A stretch of DNA of 64,000 nt from JBCCDY01 sp039030555 (lineage in GTDB: Bacteria; Bacteroidota; Bacteroidia; Cytophagales; Cyclobacteriaceae), in NCBI GenBank assembly GCA_039030555.1, contig JBCCDY010000015.1, positions 1-64,000 of the forward strand, read 5' to 3'. Position 1 is the first letter of the stretch. The number at the start of each line of letters is the position of its first letter. A program made the translations under genes and the position numbers. Shown here piece by piece: positions 37,571 through 47,900 of the stretch. A model generated the notes under the pieces. The model worked only from the letters and a program-made list of their open reading frames with translations. It was not told the DNA's origin and searched no databases.

Positions 37571-40198
37571 ATGAGTGAGGGAGATATTCAGACCCATGAA
37601 AATGAAGAAACCATACATGAAGCAAAGCCGGTATCGGGTATGTACGAAACCTGGTTTCTGGATTATGCATCCTATGTAATTCTAGAGCGAGCAGTTCCAT
37701 CTATCCACGATGGATTAAAACCGGTACAAAGGCGTATCCTTCACGCCATGAAAGAAATGGATGATGGGCGATATAATAAAGTTGCTAACATTATTGGTCA
37801 GACTATGCAGTACCATCCTCACGGTGATGCGTCTATCGGCGACGCCATGGTGAATATTGGTCAGAAAGACCTTCTAATTGATATGCAAGGTAACTGGGGT
37901 GATGTTCGAACAGGTGACGGTGCAGCCGCATCGCGTTACATCGAGGCACGTCTCTCCAAGTTTGCGCTTGATGTCCTTTATAATCCTCAACTTACCGAAT
38001 GGCAACTTTCCTATGATGGTAGAAAGAAAGAACCCGTTAATCTTCCGGTAAAATTCCCATTACTATTGGCCCAGGGGGTGGAGGGAATCGCTGTTGGGCT
38101 TTCTACTAAGGTACTTCCCCACAATTTCTGTGAACTGCTCAATGCCTGTATAGATGATCTGAAGGGAAAGAGAGTTAATCTGCTTCCGGATTTTCCAACC
38201 GGCGGCCTAGCTGATTTTTCGGAATACAATGAAGGACTTAGAGGAGGAAAAGTCCGGGTTAGGGCGAGGATAGAAGAGTTCGATAAAAAAACGTTGATCA
38301 TTAAAGACATTCCTTACGGCACTACAACAGGATCATTGATCGATTCAATCGTTAAAGCCAATGATAAAGGTAAGATCAAGGTTAAGAAGGTGGTCGATAA
38401 CACAGCAAAAGATGTAGAGATTCTTGTAAGCCTCGCCCCGGGTGTTTCACCAAGCATCACGATTGATGCATTATATGCATTTACAGATTGTGAAGTCTCC
38501 ATTTCTCCCAATGCCTGTGTGATCCTTGATGAAAAGCCAAGGTTCATGTCGGTGAATGATATTCTCAAATTCAATAATAAAGAGACTGTAGAATACCTGA
38601 GGAAAGAGCTAGAGATCAGGAAAGGGGAATTGATGGAAAAGTTACTCTTCTCATCGCTTGAAAAAATATTCATCGAGAACAGGATTTATCGTGATATCGA
38701 GGAATGTGAAACCTGGGAAGCCGTCATTCAGACTATTGACAAAGGTTTAGACCCTTTCAAAAAAGATTTTTATAGAGAGATCACGGAAGAAGATATTGTA
38801 AGGCTTACCGAAATCAAGATCAAAAGGATTTCAAGGTTCGATGCCTTTAAGGCCGATGAGCTGATGAACAAATTGAACGAGGAACTTGCCCAGGTAGAAC
38901 ACGACCTTAAGAACCTGATCGACTACGCTATATCGTATTACAAAAACCTCCTTGAGAAATATGGAAAGGGTAGGGAACGTAAAACCGAGATCAGAAACTT
39001 CGAAAATATAACTGCAACGGTTGTTGCGGCAAACAATGCTAAACTATATGTAAATAGAAAAGAAGGATTCATAGGCCATGGGCTGAAAAAGGATGAATTC
39101 TTGATGGATTGCTCCGATATTGACGACATCATTGTATTCAGGCAAGACGGAAAAATGATGGTCACGAAAATTGATGAGAAAGTCTTTGTGGGTAAGAACA
39201 TCATCCATGCTGCGGTGTTTGTTAAAAACGATGAACGCACAACCCATAATCTTATTTATCTGGATGGCGGTTCAGGTAAAAGTATGGTTAAGCGTTTTCA
39301 GATAGGAGGTATTACGCGTGACAAAGAATACGATCTAACCAAGGGAAATAAGAACTCAAAAGTCTATTATTTTACAGCAAATCCGAATGGGGAAGCTGAA
39401 TTGGTAACGGTTTACCTTACTTCGGGGTCAACAGCAAGAAAGAAAGTATTTGATTTTGATTTCGCTGATATTGAGATCAAAGGCAGAGGGGCTGGCGGAA
39501 ATATCCTGACCAAATATCCACTTAGAAAAGTTCAGTTTAAGCGAGAAGGACAATCTACCTTAGGAGGGCTTGACATCTGGTATGATGAATCTGTAGGAAG
39601 GTTAGGCACAGACGAACATGGGAAGCACCTGGGAAATTTCAAAAGTGAAGACTCTATACTGGTCATTTATAAAGATGGTAGTTATGAATTAACGAGCTTC
39701 GACCTGACCAATAAATATGACTATCCAAACGTTATGCACATTGCGAAATTTGATCCTAAGTCAGTTATTTCTGCATTTCATTATGATGGAAAGTCTAAAA
39801 ATCATTTCCTGAAAAGATTCCAGGTCGAAACGACCACATTAGATAAGAAGTTCTTATTCATAAGTGAAGAGCAAGGATCTAAATTATTGGCAGTTACAGT
39901 TTCGAAAAACACTACCCTCAAAGTGATTCATACACCAAAAGGCAATAAGAAAGAAGTTCAGGAGCTGAGGACGGATGAGTTTATAGATGTGAAGGGGTGG
40001 AAAGCGCTAGGTAACAAAATTCCTTTCTATAAAATCAAAGACGGAGAGTTTGAGAAAAAGGAAGTTCCCAAGGAGGCTGATCAGCAAGAAAAAGAAACTG
40101 ATTCGGAAAATAGCCTTGAAGTTGGAACTACGGTAGATCTTGATTTAAAACCATCTGATGATGATTCTCAACTGGGGCTTTTCAAAGGAAAAGACTAA
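37571..40198 (+). CDS. parC: DNA topoisomerase IV subunit A
   Basis: An 875-aa type IIA topoisomerase A subunit that cuts and religates DNA to decatenate chromosomes. The breakage-reunion domain holds GLKPVQRRILHAM, YHPHGDASIGDAMV (the quinolone-resistance region) and the active-site Tyr at about residue 123 in AAASRYIEARLSKFA. A coiled coil (to ~480) is followed by a beta-pinwheel C-terminal domain without a recognised GyrA box, which favours ParC over GyrA. The family assignment also rests on similarity to the Bacteroidota ParC type (GMYETWFLDYASYVILERA). An acidic tail ends the protein. parE is not in the window. Confidence 0.92.
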   Translation: MSEGDIQTHENEETIHEAKPVSGMYETWFLDYASYVILERAVPSIHDGLKPVQRRILHAMKEMDDGRYNKVANIIGQTMQYHPHGDASIGDAMVNIGQKDLLIDMQGNWGDVRTGDGAAASRYIEARLSKFALDVLYNPQLTEWQLSYDGRKKEPVNLPVKFPLLLAQGVEGIAVGLSTKVLPHNFCELLNACIDDLKGKRVNLLPDFPTGGLADFSEYNEGLRGGKVRVRARIEEFDKKTLIIKDIPYGTTTGSLIDSIVKANDKGKIKVKKVVDNTAKDVEILVSLAPGVSPSITIDALYAFTDCEVSISPNACVILDEKPRFMSVNDILKFNNKETVEYLRKELEIRKGELMEKLLFSSLEKIFIENRIYRDIEECETWEAVIQTIDKGLDPFKKDFYREITEEDIVRLTEIKIKRISRFDAFKADELMNKLNEELAQVEHDLKNLIDYAISYYKNLLEKYGKGRERKTEIRNFENITATVVAANNAKLYVNRKEGFIGHGLKKDEFLMDCSDIDDIIVFRQDGKMMVTKIDEKVFVGKNIIHAAVFVKNDERTTHNLIYLDGGSGKSMVKRFQIGGITRDKEYDLTKGNKNSKVYYFTANPNGEAELVTVYLTSGSTARKKVFDFDFADIEIKGRGAGGNILTKYPLRKVQFKREGQSTLGGLDIWYDESVGRLGTDEHGKHLGNFKSEDSILVIYKDGSYELTSFDLTNKYDYPNVMHIAKFDPKSVISAFHYDGKSKNHFLKRFQVETTTLDKKFLFISEEQGSKLLAVTVSKNTTLKVIHTPKGNKKEVQELRTDEFIDVKGWKALGNKIPFYKIKDGEFEKKEVPKEADQQEKETDSENSLEVGTTVDLDLKPSDDDSQLGLFKGKD

Positions 40199-40218
40199 GC
40201 TTAAATAGATTCTTTTCT

Positions 40219-40896
40219 ATGAGTGATTTTGATCAGGACCTATTTGATTTTTTAGAACAGTACATCTCTGAGCATAAACAATCACTTTGCAAAGAGATCA
40301 TAGCGGAAAGGACGCGTTTTGCGACCATTATACTCGAAGATATACACAAAGAGCACAATGCGAGCGCTGTCATTAGAACAGCAGATTGTCTTGGAATACA
40401 GGATATCCACCTCATTGGAAACGAATACGAAGTGAGTAAGCATATATCTATGGGCTCGTTCAAATGGGTGAATCTTATTCAATACGATAAAGCTAAGACT
40501 GGACTAAAGGAGTCCATCAATCAAATTAAGTCTCAGGGATATACAGTTTACGCGACTTCACCCCACTCTAAAAGTATATCTGTGGAAGAAATACCAATTA
40601 CTTCCAAAGCAGCGTTTCTTTTTGGGAATGAGTTGAAAGGACTAAGCGATGAGGCTATGGAGTACGCGGATGCACATGTTCGGATACCTATACACGGATT
40701 TACGGAAAGCCTAAACCTTTCTGTAAGCGTTGCTATTTGCCTGCATAGTTTCCTTACTAAAATAAAAGATTCAAATATACGATGGCAATTGAGTCAAAAG
40801 GAACAAAATAAAATTGTATTGGGTTGGTATAAAGCGATCATTAGAAATGCTGAAATGATAGAAGCCGAATATTATAAAAGAAATCAGGCAGAATAA
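40219..40896 (+). CDS. trmH: TrmH-type tRNA 2'-O-methyltransferase (SpoU family)
   Basis: A 225-aa SPOUT-fold enzyme; family members methylate the ribose of G18 in tRNA with S-adenosylmethionine. The three SpoU motifs are clear: HNASAVIRTADCLGIQDIHL (motif 1 with the catalytic Arg), AAFLFGNELKGLSDEA (motif 2) and IPIHGFTESLNLSVSVAICL (motif 3). Length and the absence of an N-terminal RNA-binding extension fit TrmH rather than RlmB. It follows parC by 20 nt on the same strand and is probably co-transcribed. Confidence 0.88.
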   Translation: MSDFDQDLFDFLEQYISEHKQSLCKEIIAERTRFATIILEDIHKEHNASAVIRTADCLGIQDIHLIGNEYEVSKHISMGSFKWVNLIQYDKAKTGLKESINQIKSQGYTVYATSPHSKSISVEEIPITSKAAFLFGNELKGLSDEAMEYADAHVRIPIHGFTESLNLSVSVAICLHSFLTKIKDSNIRWQLSQKEQNKIVLGWYKAIIRNAEMIEAEYYKRNQAE

Positions 40897-40961
40897 TTAT
40901 TGTTGGGATTTTGAGTTAATTAATTAGACTTCTGCTTACATTTCACCCCCGGCTGATTTAG

Positions 40962-43457
40962 ATGAAAAACCTGAACTTATACCTCTTTATTTTATTTCTT
41001 CTATCGCAGATATCTGCAAATGCTCAAACTACAGTTACAGGTAGAGTAACAGATGCTTCTACAGGTGATCCTGTTCCTTTTGCTAATGTGGTTTTTCAGG
41101 GTACAACGGTGGGTACTACAACTGATTTTGATGGTAGGTTTTCGATCAAAATTTCAGAAAACGTAGATTCCGTATATGCCTCCTACATCGGCTACAAAAC
41201 CAAATATAAAACCATACGAGCTGGAGAAAATCAAACCATAAATTTCCAATTAGAGGAGGATATTAAAACGCTGGATGAAATTGTGGTTTATCCGGGTGAA
41301 AATCCCGCTTTCCCCATTATGAGGAAAGTCATTGAGAATAAGAACAGGCACGATTATAGAAATCTCGACTCTTATGAGTACGATGCCTATACAAAAATTG
41401 AAATCGACATCGATAACCTATCCGAGAAGTTCAGGGATAGAAGACTTGTTAAAAAAGTATCTGCTGTTTTAGATAGCATCGATAGAATAGCCGGGGAAGA
41501 CGGGAAGCCTATATTGCCAATTTTTATTTCTGAATCCCTTTCAAAGTTTTACTACAACAGTAAGCCCGTTCTTCGAAAGGAGAAAATACTTCATACAAAG
41601 ATTACCGGAGTTGGGATTGAAGATGGCTCCTTAACCTCACAGGTTATAGGCTCCAGCTTTCAACAATATAATTTTTATCAAAACTGGCTGAATATTCTAG
41701 AAAAAGATTTCGTTTCCCCGATCGCTGATGGGTGGAGGATATACTACGAATATGACCTCGTCGATAGCGTTTATATCGGCGATTATTATTGCTATAGGTT
41801 AGACCTTTTTCCGAAAAGGTCCCAGGATCTGGCTTTCTACGGGTCGATATGGATTGATAAAGAGACCTATGCCCTTAAGCAGGTCGACCTTCAGGTCAAA
41901 AAGTCTGCTAACCTGAACTTCGTAGAAAAGCTTAAAATACAGCAGGAGCTGGGAAAGGTAGAAACAGGACATTGGATCCCGACAAAATCAAGAGTATTGG
42001 TTGATGTAGGACAACTCAGTAATAATTCAGCTGGGTTTTTAGCCAAGTTTTATGTTTCAAATGAAAACCTACAAGTCAATAAAGAATACGATATAAGTTT
42101 ATTTAATATCCCACTGGAAGTCGATCCAAATGCTCAGAACAATGATGATGAGTTCTGGAATATAAATCGACACGACCCCCTTTCACCAACCGAACAGAAT
42201 GTGGTGAGAATGATCGATACCCTAAAGCATATTCCGGCTGTAAAACGGATTGCTGATGTACTTGATATCATTTCATCGGGCTATGTCGAAATAGGAAAAT
42301 TTGATATTGGCCCCTATCCACTCTTTTTTGCTTCAAATAATGTAGAAGGTATTCGTTTAAGATTGGGTGGGAGAACCAATGAAAAGTTCAGCAGAAAAGT
42401 CGTTTTCAGCGGATACCTCGCTTATGGTTTTGATGATGAGGAGTTCAAATACTCCGGTCAGGTAGATTGGATCTTGAATCGTACACCCTGGACGCAGATG
42501 TCTTTCAGTTATAGAAGGGATATTGATCAGGTTGGGCTAACACAAGATGACCTGCCAGGTTTTATTCTATTTGAAGCTTTTGCAAGGAACAGAACTCATG
42601 AAGCACCTTATTTTTCAGAACAATTTAAATTTTCATTTAACCGGGAACTTATTCGAGGCTTACAGCAAACTATTGAATTCAGACAAACTGATTACAACCC
42701 TCTTTTTCCCTTTGAATTTTTTACGAATCCAGAGGCAACCGATTCTCCAACTCAGAGCCAGTTCAGTACATCTGAAATTGTAGTTAATGCACGGCTTGGA
42801 CGTGATGAGATCATTGTAATTAATGATAACGAACGAATAAGTCTTGGAGCGCTACGAAAACCAATTTACCGACTTAACTATGTGGCTGGACTAAATAATG
42901 TGCTTGGTAGTGATTTTGATTACCATAAACTGAATGTTGGACTTGATAAGAAAATTCGATTTGGACCCTTAGGTACATCAAATACATCCCTGGATGTAGG
43001 CTATATTTTCGGGCAGGTTCCTTTCCCACTTTTAAAAGGCCATATTGGGAATGAATCAAATTTTTATGTTCCAATTGCATTTAACCTAATGGAACTGTTT
43101 GAGTTTGTGAGTGATCAATATGCTTCTGTACGTTATTCACACTCCTTTGAAGGCTTCATCCTTAATCGTGTTCCACTGATCCGGAAATTAAAATGGAGGC
43201 TGGTAGGTAATGCGAATGTACTCTTTGGAGATGTACGAGACGAGAATTTTGATATCCTTTCCAGCGAAACATCAGCAGGTCTGGAAACCTTGACATTTAG
43301 TGCGCTTGACCCAGCTACGCCTTATGTAGAACTAGGCTACGGAATTGAAAACATATTCAAAGTGTTCAGGGTAGATTTCTTTCATAGGGTTACTTATACT
43401 TCCGTACCGGATATCGATACATTTGGAGTAAAGTTCAGTCTTCAGTTAACTTTGTAA
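40962..43457 (+). CDS. DUF5686 outer-membrane protein with carboxypeptidase-like domain
   Basis: An 831-aa exported protein. The signal peptide (LFILFLLSQISANAQ) is followed by a CarboxypepD_reg-like Ig domain (about 22-108: TTVTGRVTDASTGDPVPFAN and VGTTTDFDGRFSI), the same plug-side module that begins SusC-type receptors. The remainder matches DUF5686 and has many amphipathic strands ending in a Phe/Leu-rich terminus, as expected for an outer-membrane beta-barrel. Function is unknown. It is followed after 3 nt by the TPR lipoprotein and then thrS, forming a run of genes in one direction. Confidence 0.85.
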   Translation: MKNLNLYLFILFLLSQISANAQTTVTGRVTDASTGDPVPFANVVFQGTTVGTTTDFDGRFSIKISENVDSVYASYIGYKTKYKTIRAGENQTINFQLEEDIKTLDEIVVYPGENPAFPIMRKVIENKNRHDYRNLDSYEYDAYTKIEIDIDNLSEKFRDRRLVKKVSAVLDSIDRIAGEDGKPILPIFISESLSKFYYNSKPVLRKEKILHTKITGVGIEDGSLTSQVIGSSFQQYNFYQNWLNILEKDFVSPIADGWRIYYEYDLVDSVYIGDYYCYRLDLFPKRSQDLAFYGSIWIDKETYALKQVDLQVKKSANLNFVEKLKIQQELGKVETGHWIPTKSRVLVDVGQLSNNSAGFLAKFYVSNENLQVNKEYDISLFNIPLEVDPNAQNNDDEFWNINRHDPLSPTEQNVVRMIDTLKHIPAVKRIADVLDIISSGYVEIGKFDIGPYPLFFASNNVEGIRLRLGGRTNEKFSRKVVFSGYLAYGFDDEEFKYSGQVDWILNRTPWTQMSFSYRRDIDQVGLTQDDLPGFILFEAFARNRTHEAPYFSEQFKFSFNRELIRGLQQTIEFRQTDYNPLFPFEFFTNPEATDSPTQSQFSTSEIVVNARLGRDEIIVINDNERISLGALRKPIYRLNYVAGLNNVLGSDFDYHKLNVGLDKKIRFGPLGTSNTSLDVGYIFGQVPFPLLKGHIGNESNFYVPIAFNLMELFEFVSDQYASVRYSHSFEGFILNRVPLIRKLKWRLVGNANVLFGDVRDENFDILSSETSAGLETLTFSALDPATPYVELGYGIENIFKVFRVDFFHRVTYTSVPDIDTFGVKFSLQLTL

Positions 43458-43460
43458 TCT

Positions 43461-44570
43461 ATGAAGTTAGCATATACATTGCTCCTTTTCTTATTCGGTG
43501 TAATTGCAATCACAAGTTGTGAGAGTTCTTTTTCAAAAGATCCTTTCCCCGAAGTTAATCCGTCCAGGAATTTTGACCTTGAAAAAAGTTTAAAACTGGT
43601 AGATAAGGCGATCAGAAATGATCCTGAAAATGCAGAGAATTACTTTAAAAAATCTAACCTTTTATTTAGAGTTGGGAGATATGGTAATGCCAAAGAAAAT
43701 CTTCAAAAAGCCCTTAATGTTGATCCATTAAATCCATCGTATCTCTTATTCAATGCTGAAATACTTCTCGAAGAAGGTAAGATAAGTTCTGCCAGGTATG
43801 AAGCTTCTAAGCTCTTGCGTAGTACTGCCGATAACGAAGGAGCACTCAAAATTATGTCATCGACCTATGCTGCCGATGGTAACGATAGTCTCGCCTTAAT
43901 GTTTCTTGATAAAGCTTTGGAAATCAATCCGTCGAACCCATCACTATACCTCCAGAAAGCGGAGTTGCATAGGAGGCTAAATGAGTACGCTGAATCAGGA
44001 GAGAACTACAAAAAGAGCATCTCTATTGATGCCAATTTACAAGCTTTTGAGGGTTGGTCTTCGCTTTTAATAGAGCAATCGCTTTACGACTCTGCGGCTT
44101 CCATCATTGGAGATGCGGTGGAAAATTATCCTTCAAGCTTAAAGCTGAAGTATAATTTTTCAGATCTGTTATCTCAATCCGGAAGAAGTGACTCCGCTAT
44201 TGCATACCTGAAATTACTCACAAATACCTATCCCTTAGAATTAGGTGTATATGACAGAATTTCAAATAGCTACCTTCTGAAATACTTTTACGATTCCGCA
44301 AACCATTATGCAAAAAAGGCCCTTGAAATAGATTCACTACATAAGCCGGCTTTGTTGACACAGGCAAGAATTTCAAACAACAAAGATCTGGTTTATAACT
44401 CCTTAGAGATTTACAATAAAATACTGCAAATAGATTCTGCGTACGTTCCTGCTAAACGCGAAAAGGAGTCTCTTCTAAGAAAAATTGCATATTTGCAGAA
44501 ATTGAAAAAAGAGATGGAAGAATTCCGTCAAATTCAAGAAATACAACCACTAAAAATAAAACGCAATTAA
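43461..44570 (+). CDS. TPR-repeat lipoprotein
   Basis: A 369-aa predicted lipoprotein with signal [16 protein letters not shown] (lipobox Cys about residue 20). About six to eight tetratricopeptide repeats fill the rest, for example [46 protein letters not shown] and [21 protein letters not shown] charged helix with [14 protein letters not shown] ends it. It is likely a periplasm-facing scaffold. It starts 3 nt after the DUF5686 gene, so it may work with it, and its stop overlaps the thrS start (TAATG). Confidence 0.85.
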   Translation: MKLAYTLLLFLFGVIAITSCESSFSKDPFPEVNPSRNFDLEKSLKLVDKAIRNDPENAENYFKKSNLLFRVGRYGNAKENLQKALNVDPLNPSYLLFNAEILLEEGKISSARYEASKLLRSTADNEGALKIMSSTYAADGNDSLALMFLDKALEINPSNPSLYLQKAELHRRLNEYAESGENYKKSISIDANLQAFEGWSSLLIEQSLYDSAASIIGDAVENYPSSLKLKYNFSDLLSQSGRSDSAIAYLKLLTNTYPLELGVYDRISNSYLLKYFYDSANHYAKKALEIDSLHKPALLTQARISNNKDLVYNSLEIYNKILQIDSAYVPAKREKESLLRKIAYLQKLKKEMEEFRQIQEIQPLKIKRN

Positions 44571-46531
44571 TGAGTTCGGATGAACAAATTAAAGTAACCC
44601 TTCCTGATGGCTCTGCCAGAGAATACCATAAAGGGGTTACTGGCCATGAGGTCGCTTTAAGCATCAGTGAAGGACTGGCCAGAAATGTATTATCTGTTGA
44701 AGTCGATGGTGAGGTCTGGGATTCAATGAGGCCTATAGAACAAGATTCAGCTGTAAAACTACTGACCTGGTCAGACGAAAAGGGAAAATCAACATTCTGG
44801 CACTCTTCCGCACACCTATTAGCCGAAGCCCTGGAAGCACTTTATCCGGGAACAAAATTTGGTATTGGCCCACCGATCGATCATGGATTTTACTACGACG
44901 TAGACTTTGGAGACGCCGAATTCGATGGAGATCATCTTCAAAAAATAGAAAATAAAATGCTCGAACTGGCTCGTCAAAAAAATACATTCGAGCGAAAAGA
45001 GATATCGAAAAAGGAAGCTGTAGAGTATTACGAGAAAAAAGGGGATGAGTATAAGCTAGACCTTTTGGATGGCCTGGAAGATGGTTCTATTACTTTTTAT
45101 ACGCAGGGAAACTTCACCGACCTATGCAGAGGCCCCCACATTCCGAATACGGGTTTTGTAAAAGCAATCAAGCTCCTGAATGTTGCAGGTGCATACTGGC
45201 GGGGGGACGAGCATAATAAGCAACTCACCAGGATTTATGGGATTACTTTTCCTAAGCAGAAAGAACTCACGGAATACCTTGAACTTCTGGAAGAAGCTAA
45301 GAAAAGGGACCATAGAAAACTTGGTAAGGAGCTCGACCTGTTCACTTTTTCAGAAAAAGTAGGGCTAGGATTGCCACTGTGGTTGCCGAAAGGAGCTGCA
45401 CTAAGAGATCGTCTGGTTGAGTTTATGAAAAAAGCTCAATTGAAAGCTGGATACGAGCAGGTGGTAACTCCTCATATCGGAAGTAAAGAACTTTATATTA
45501 CTTCAGGGCACTATGAAAAATATGGTGAGGATTCTTTTCAGCCCATAAATACTCCAAATGAAGGGGAGGAGTTTTTATTGAAGCCGATGAACTGCCCCCA
45601 TCACTGTGAGATTTATAAGTCCAGACCACGATCTTATAAGGAACTTCCATTACGACTTGCCGAGTTCGGTACGGTATATAGGTATGAGCAAAGCGGTGAA
45701 CTTCACGGATTGACCCGCGTCAGAGGATTCACACAAGATGATGCCCATATTTTTTGTAGACCAGACCAGGTAAAAGAGGAATTTAAGAAAGTTATCGATC
45801 TGGTATTTCACGTTCTTGGTTCGCTTGGGTTCAACGATTATACTGCTCAAATTTCACTCCGTGACCCTGAAAAGAAAGAGAAGTACATTGGATCGGACGA
45901 AGCATGGGAAAAAGCGGAGCGTGCTATCATAGAAGCTACGGAAGAGAAAGGTTTAAAAACCGTTACTGAAATTGGGGAGGCTGCCTTTTACGGTCCAAAG
46001 CTTGATTTTATGATCAAAGACGCTCTTAGGAGGAGTTGGCAGTTGGGAACAATACAGGTTGATTACCAATTACCCGATCGCTTTGAGCTGGAATATATTG
46101 GATCGGATAATCAAAGACACCGTCCGGTTATGATTCACAGAGCTCCATTCGGATCATTGGAACGTTTTGTTGCAGTACTTTTAGAACATTGCGCCGGAGA
46201 ATTACCGCTCTGGCTAGCCTCGGAACAGTATAGAATACTCCCGATATCAGAGAAGTTCCACGAATATGCCGTCACTCTGAAAAATGAACTAGAGTCAAAT
46301 GATATAAGAGGTACTATAGATGAGCGTGACGAGAAAATAGGCAGAAAAATAAGAGATGCTGAAGTCGGAAAGGTTCCCTATATGTTGATTGTAGGAGAAA
46401 AAGAAGCAGATAGCGAAACAGCAAGCCTAAGAAAACACGGTTCCGGCGATGTCGGCTCTAAATCCGTGCAGGAGCTTTTGGACTTTTTTAAACAAGAAAT
46501 AAGCAGTACAATTGAAAATAGAGCTAATTAG
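44570..46531 (+). CDS. thrS: Threonyl-tRNA synthetase
   Basis: A 653-aa class II aminoacyl-tRNA synthetase. The order is TGS domain (about 1-65, [18 protein letters not shown]), editing domain with [16 protein letters not shown] and [12 protein letters not shown], the catalytic core with motif 2 ([22 protein letters not shown]) and the zinc Cys in [13 protein letters not shown], motif 3 ([14 protein letters not shown]), and an anticodon-binding domain at the C-terminus. Length is standard. The start overlaps the TPR gene stop by one base. infC, rpmI and rplT follow, an arrangement shared with many bacteria. Confidence 0.98.
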   Translation: MSSDEQIKVTLPDGSAREYHKGVTGHEVALSISEGLARNVLSVEVDGEVWDSMRPIEQDSAVKLLTWSDEKGKSTFWHSSAHLLAEALEALYPGTKFGIGPPIDHGFYYDVDFGDAEFDGDHLQKIENKMLELARQKNTFERKEISKKEAVEYYEKKGDEYKLDLLDGLEDGSITFYTQGNFTDLCRGPHIPNTGFVKAIKLLNVAGAYWRGDEHNKQLTRIYGITFPKQKELTEYLELLEEAKKRDHRKLGKELDLFTFSEKVGLGLPLWLPKGAALRDRLVEFMKKAQLKAGYEQVVTPHIGSKELYITSGHYEKYGEDSFQPINTPNEGEEFLLKPMNCPHHCEIYKSRPRSYKELPLRLAEFGTVYRYEQSGELHGLTRVRGFTQDDAHIFCRPDQVKEEFKKVIDLVFHVLGSLGFNDYTAQISLRDPEKKEKYIGSDEAWEKAERAIIEATEEKGLKTVTEIGEAAFYGPKLDFMIKDALRRSWQLGTIQVDYQLPDRFELEYIGSDNQRHRPVMIHRAPFGSLERFVAVLLEHCAGELPLWLASEQYRILPISEKFHEYAVTLKNELESNDIRGTIDERDEKIGRKIRDAEVGKVPYMLIVGEKEADSETASLRKHGSGDVGSKSVQELLDFFKQEISSTIENRAN

Positions 46532-46540
46532 TAGTGGTTA

Positions 46541-46571
46541 TTGCATTTAGTAATGATTATACCGATATTTG
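46541..46571 (+). promoter_or_regulatory. Probable promoter of infC-rpmI-rplT
   Basis: TTG at 46541-46543, 20-nt spacer and GATATTTG at 46564-46571 (one mismatch to TAnnTTTG). It lies in the gap after thrS and gives the translation-factor operon its own start. Confidence 0.5.
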
Positions 46572-46614
46572 CGACCTATTTTAAAGAAAAGTTAAACTTA
46601 AACCATAAAATACT

Positions 46615-47172
46615 ATCGCGAAACAACAACGCCGACCGTTTAGAGGACGGGTGGAAGAGCCTTACAAGGTAAACGAAAAAATAAGGGCATCCCACGTCAG
46701 GGTGGTTGGAGATAATGTAGATGTCGATATCTATCCAATAGAGGAAGCGCTTAAAATTGCTAAAAATATCGGACTTGATCTGGTAGAGATTTCTCCCAAA
46801 GCAGATCCTCCTGTTTGTAAAGTAATAGACTATTCAAAGTTTAAATACGAACAGAAGAAAAAGCAAAAAGAGATAAAGGCTAAGGCAGCTAAGACAGTAG
46901 TAAAAGAAATCAGGTTTGGCCCTAATACCGACGATCACGATTTCAATTTTAAACTGAAGCATGCCATGAATTTCCTTCAGGATGGAGCCAAGGTTAAAGC
47001 TTACGTCCATTTTTATGGAAGAAGTATCGTTTTCAAAGAACGTGGCGAAATTTTGTTGTTGAGGTTTGCACAAGAGTTAGAAGAATATGGAAAAGTGGAG
47101 CAATTACCAAAATTGGAAGGTAAGAGAATGATCTTAATGATCGCTCCGAAAATGATAAGTAAGAAAAAGTAG
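46615..47172 (+). CDS. infC: Translation initiation factor IF-3 (start at AUC)
   Basis: IF-3 binds the 30S subunit, blocks premature 50S joining and proofreads start codons. The N-domain has [17 protein letters not shown], the linker is Lys-rich ([14 protein letters not shown]) and the C-domain has [20 protein letters not shown]. The start is a judgement: the first conventional codon is GTG at 46651 (VEEPYKVN), but the frame continues upstream as [11 protein letters not shown] to ATC at 46615, just after an in-frame TAA. That basic extension looks genuine, and infC in other bacteria uses AUU, allowing autoregulation. From ATC the protein is 185 aa; from GTG, 173 aa. rpmI follows after 20 nt. 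Confidence 0.9.
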   Translation: MAKQQRRPFRGRVEEPYKVNEKIRASHVRVVGDNVDVDIYPIEEALKIAKNIGLDLVEISPKADPPVCKVIDYSKFKYEQKKKQKEIKAKAAKTVVKEIRFGPNTDDHDFNFKLKHAMNFLQDGAKVKAYVHFYGRSIVFKERGEILLLRFAQELEEYGKVEQLPKLEGKRMILMIAPKMISKKK

Positions 47173-47192
47173 GATCAGGAAAATAGAGTGAG

Positions 47193-47387
47193 ATGCCAAA
47201 AGTAAAAACAAAATCAGGTGCTAAGAAAAGGTTCAAATTAACAGGAACCGGAAAGATTAAAAGAAAGCACGCTTTCAAAAGTCATATTTTGACTAAGAAA
47301 GAAACGAAGCAAAAAAGAAATTTAACAGACATGACGGTTGTACATAAAGCAGATGTGCCAAACGTCAAGCAAATGTTGAATTTATAA
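47193..47387 (+). CDS. rpmI: 50S ribosomal protein L35
   Basis: A 64-aa basic protein, full length for bL35. It opens [20 protein letters not shown], with [14 protein letters not shown] next, the family signature. It is the second gene of the infC-rpmI-rplT operon, which in many bacteria is repressed by L20. Confidence 0.97.
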   Translation: MPKVKTKSGAKKRFKLTGTGKIKRKHAFKSHILTKKETKQKRNLTDMTVVHKADVPNVKQMLNL

Positions 47388-47469
47388 TAAAGGTTATTGT
47401 TGTACCAAGGTTATGGCTTTAAGAACCTTAAAACTGAACGGGACGCCATAAACTAAAAAATAAAAAATA
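47388..47469 (+). promoter_or_regulatory. Structured spacer between rpmI and rplT
   Basis: The 82-nt gap contains overlapping inverted repeats: AAGGTT...AACCTT around 47408-47430 and GTTATGGC pairing with GCCATAAAC (about 47410-47452). They could be alternative RNA folds. L20 autoregulation at such sites is known in other phyla; a role here is inference. Confidence 0.3.
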
Positions 47470-47811
47470 ATGAGATCAGTAAATAAAGTAGCCTCAAAGG
47501 CCAGAAGAAAGAAGATTTTAAAATTTGCCAAAGGGTATTATGGCAGAAGAAAAAATGTATGGACTGTAGCAAAGAATGCTGTTGAAAAAGGATGGCAGTA
47601 TGCGTACAGAGATAGAAAAGCTAAAAAACGTGAGTTCAGAAGTCTTTGGATTCAAAGAATAAATGCAGGGGCTCGCTTACATGGATTGTCTTATTCTCAG
47701 TTTATGGGAAAGTTAAAGACAGCTGAAATAGATTTAAATAGAAAAGTACTCGCTGATCTTGCAATGAACCATCCTGATGCGTTCAAAGCAATCGTAAGTA
47801 AAGTGAAGTAA
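47470..47811 (+). CDS. rplT: 50S ribosomal protein L20
   Basis: A 113-aa protein typical of bL20, needed for early 50S assembly. It has the long basic N-terminal tail ([19 protein letters not shown]) and the globular C-part with [19 protein letters not shown]. It closes the operon and is followed by a terminator. Confidence 0.98.
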   Translation: MRSVNKVASKARRKKILKFAKGYYGRRKNVWTVAKNAVEKGWQYAYRDRKAKKREFRSLWIQRINAGARLHGLSYSQFMGKLKTAEIDLNRKVLADLAMNHPDAFKAIVSKVK

Positions 47812-47835
47812 TTAATAAAAATTGATCCTACTGAA

Positions 47836-47860
47836 AACCTCGCATTGTCGGGGTTTTTTT
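47836..47860 (+). terminator. Terminator of the infC-rpmI-rplT operon
   Basis: Stem AACCTCG (47836-47842) / CGGGGTT (47849-47855) with one T-G pair, then a T run to 47860. Confidence 0.85.
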
Positions 47861-47900
47861 ATGCCCTTTTTCCAATTTTTAGTCTTACGCTTGTCAGGAA

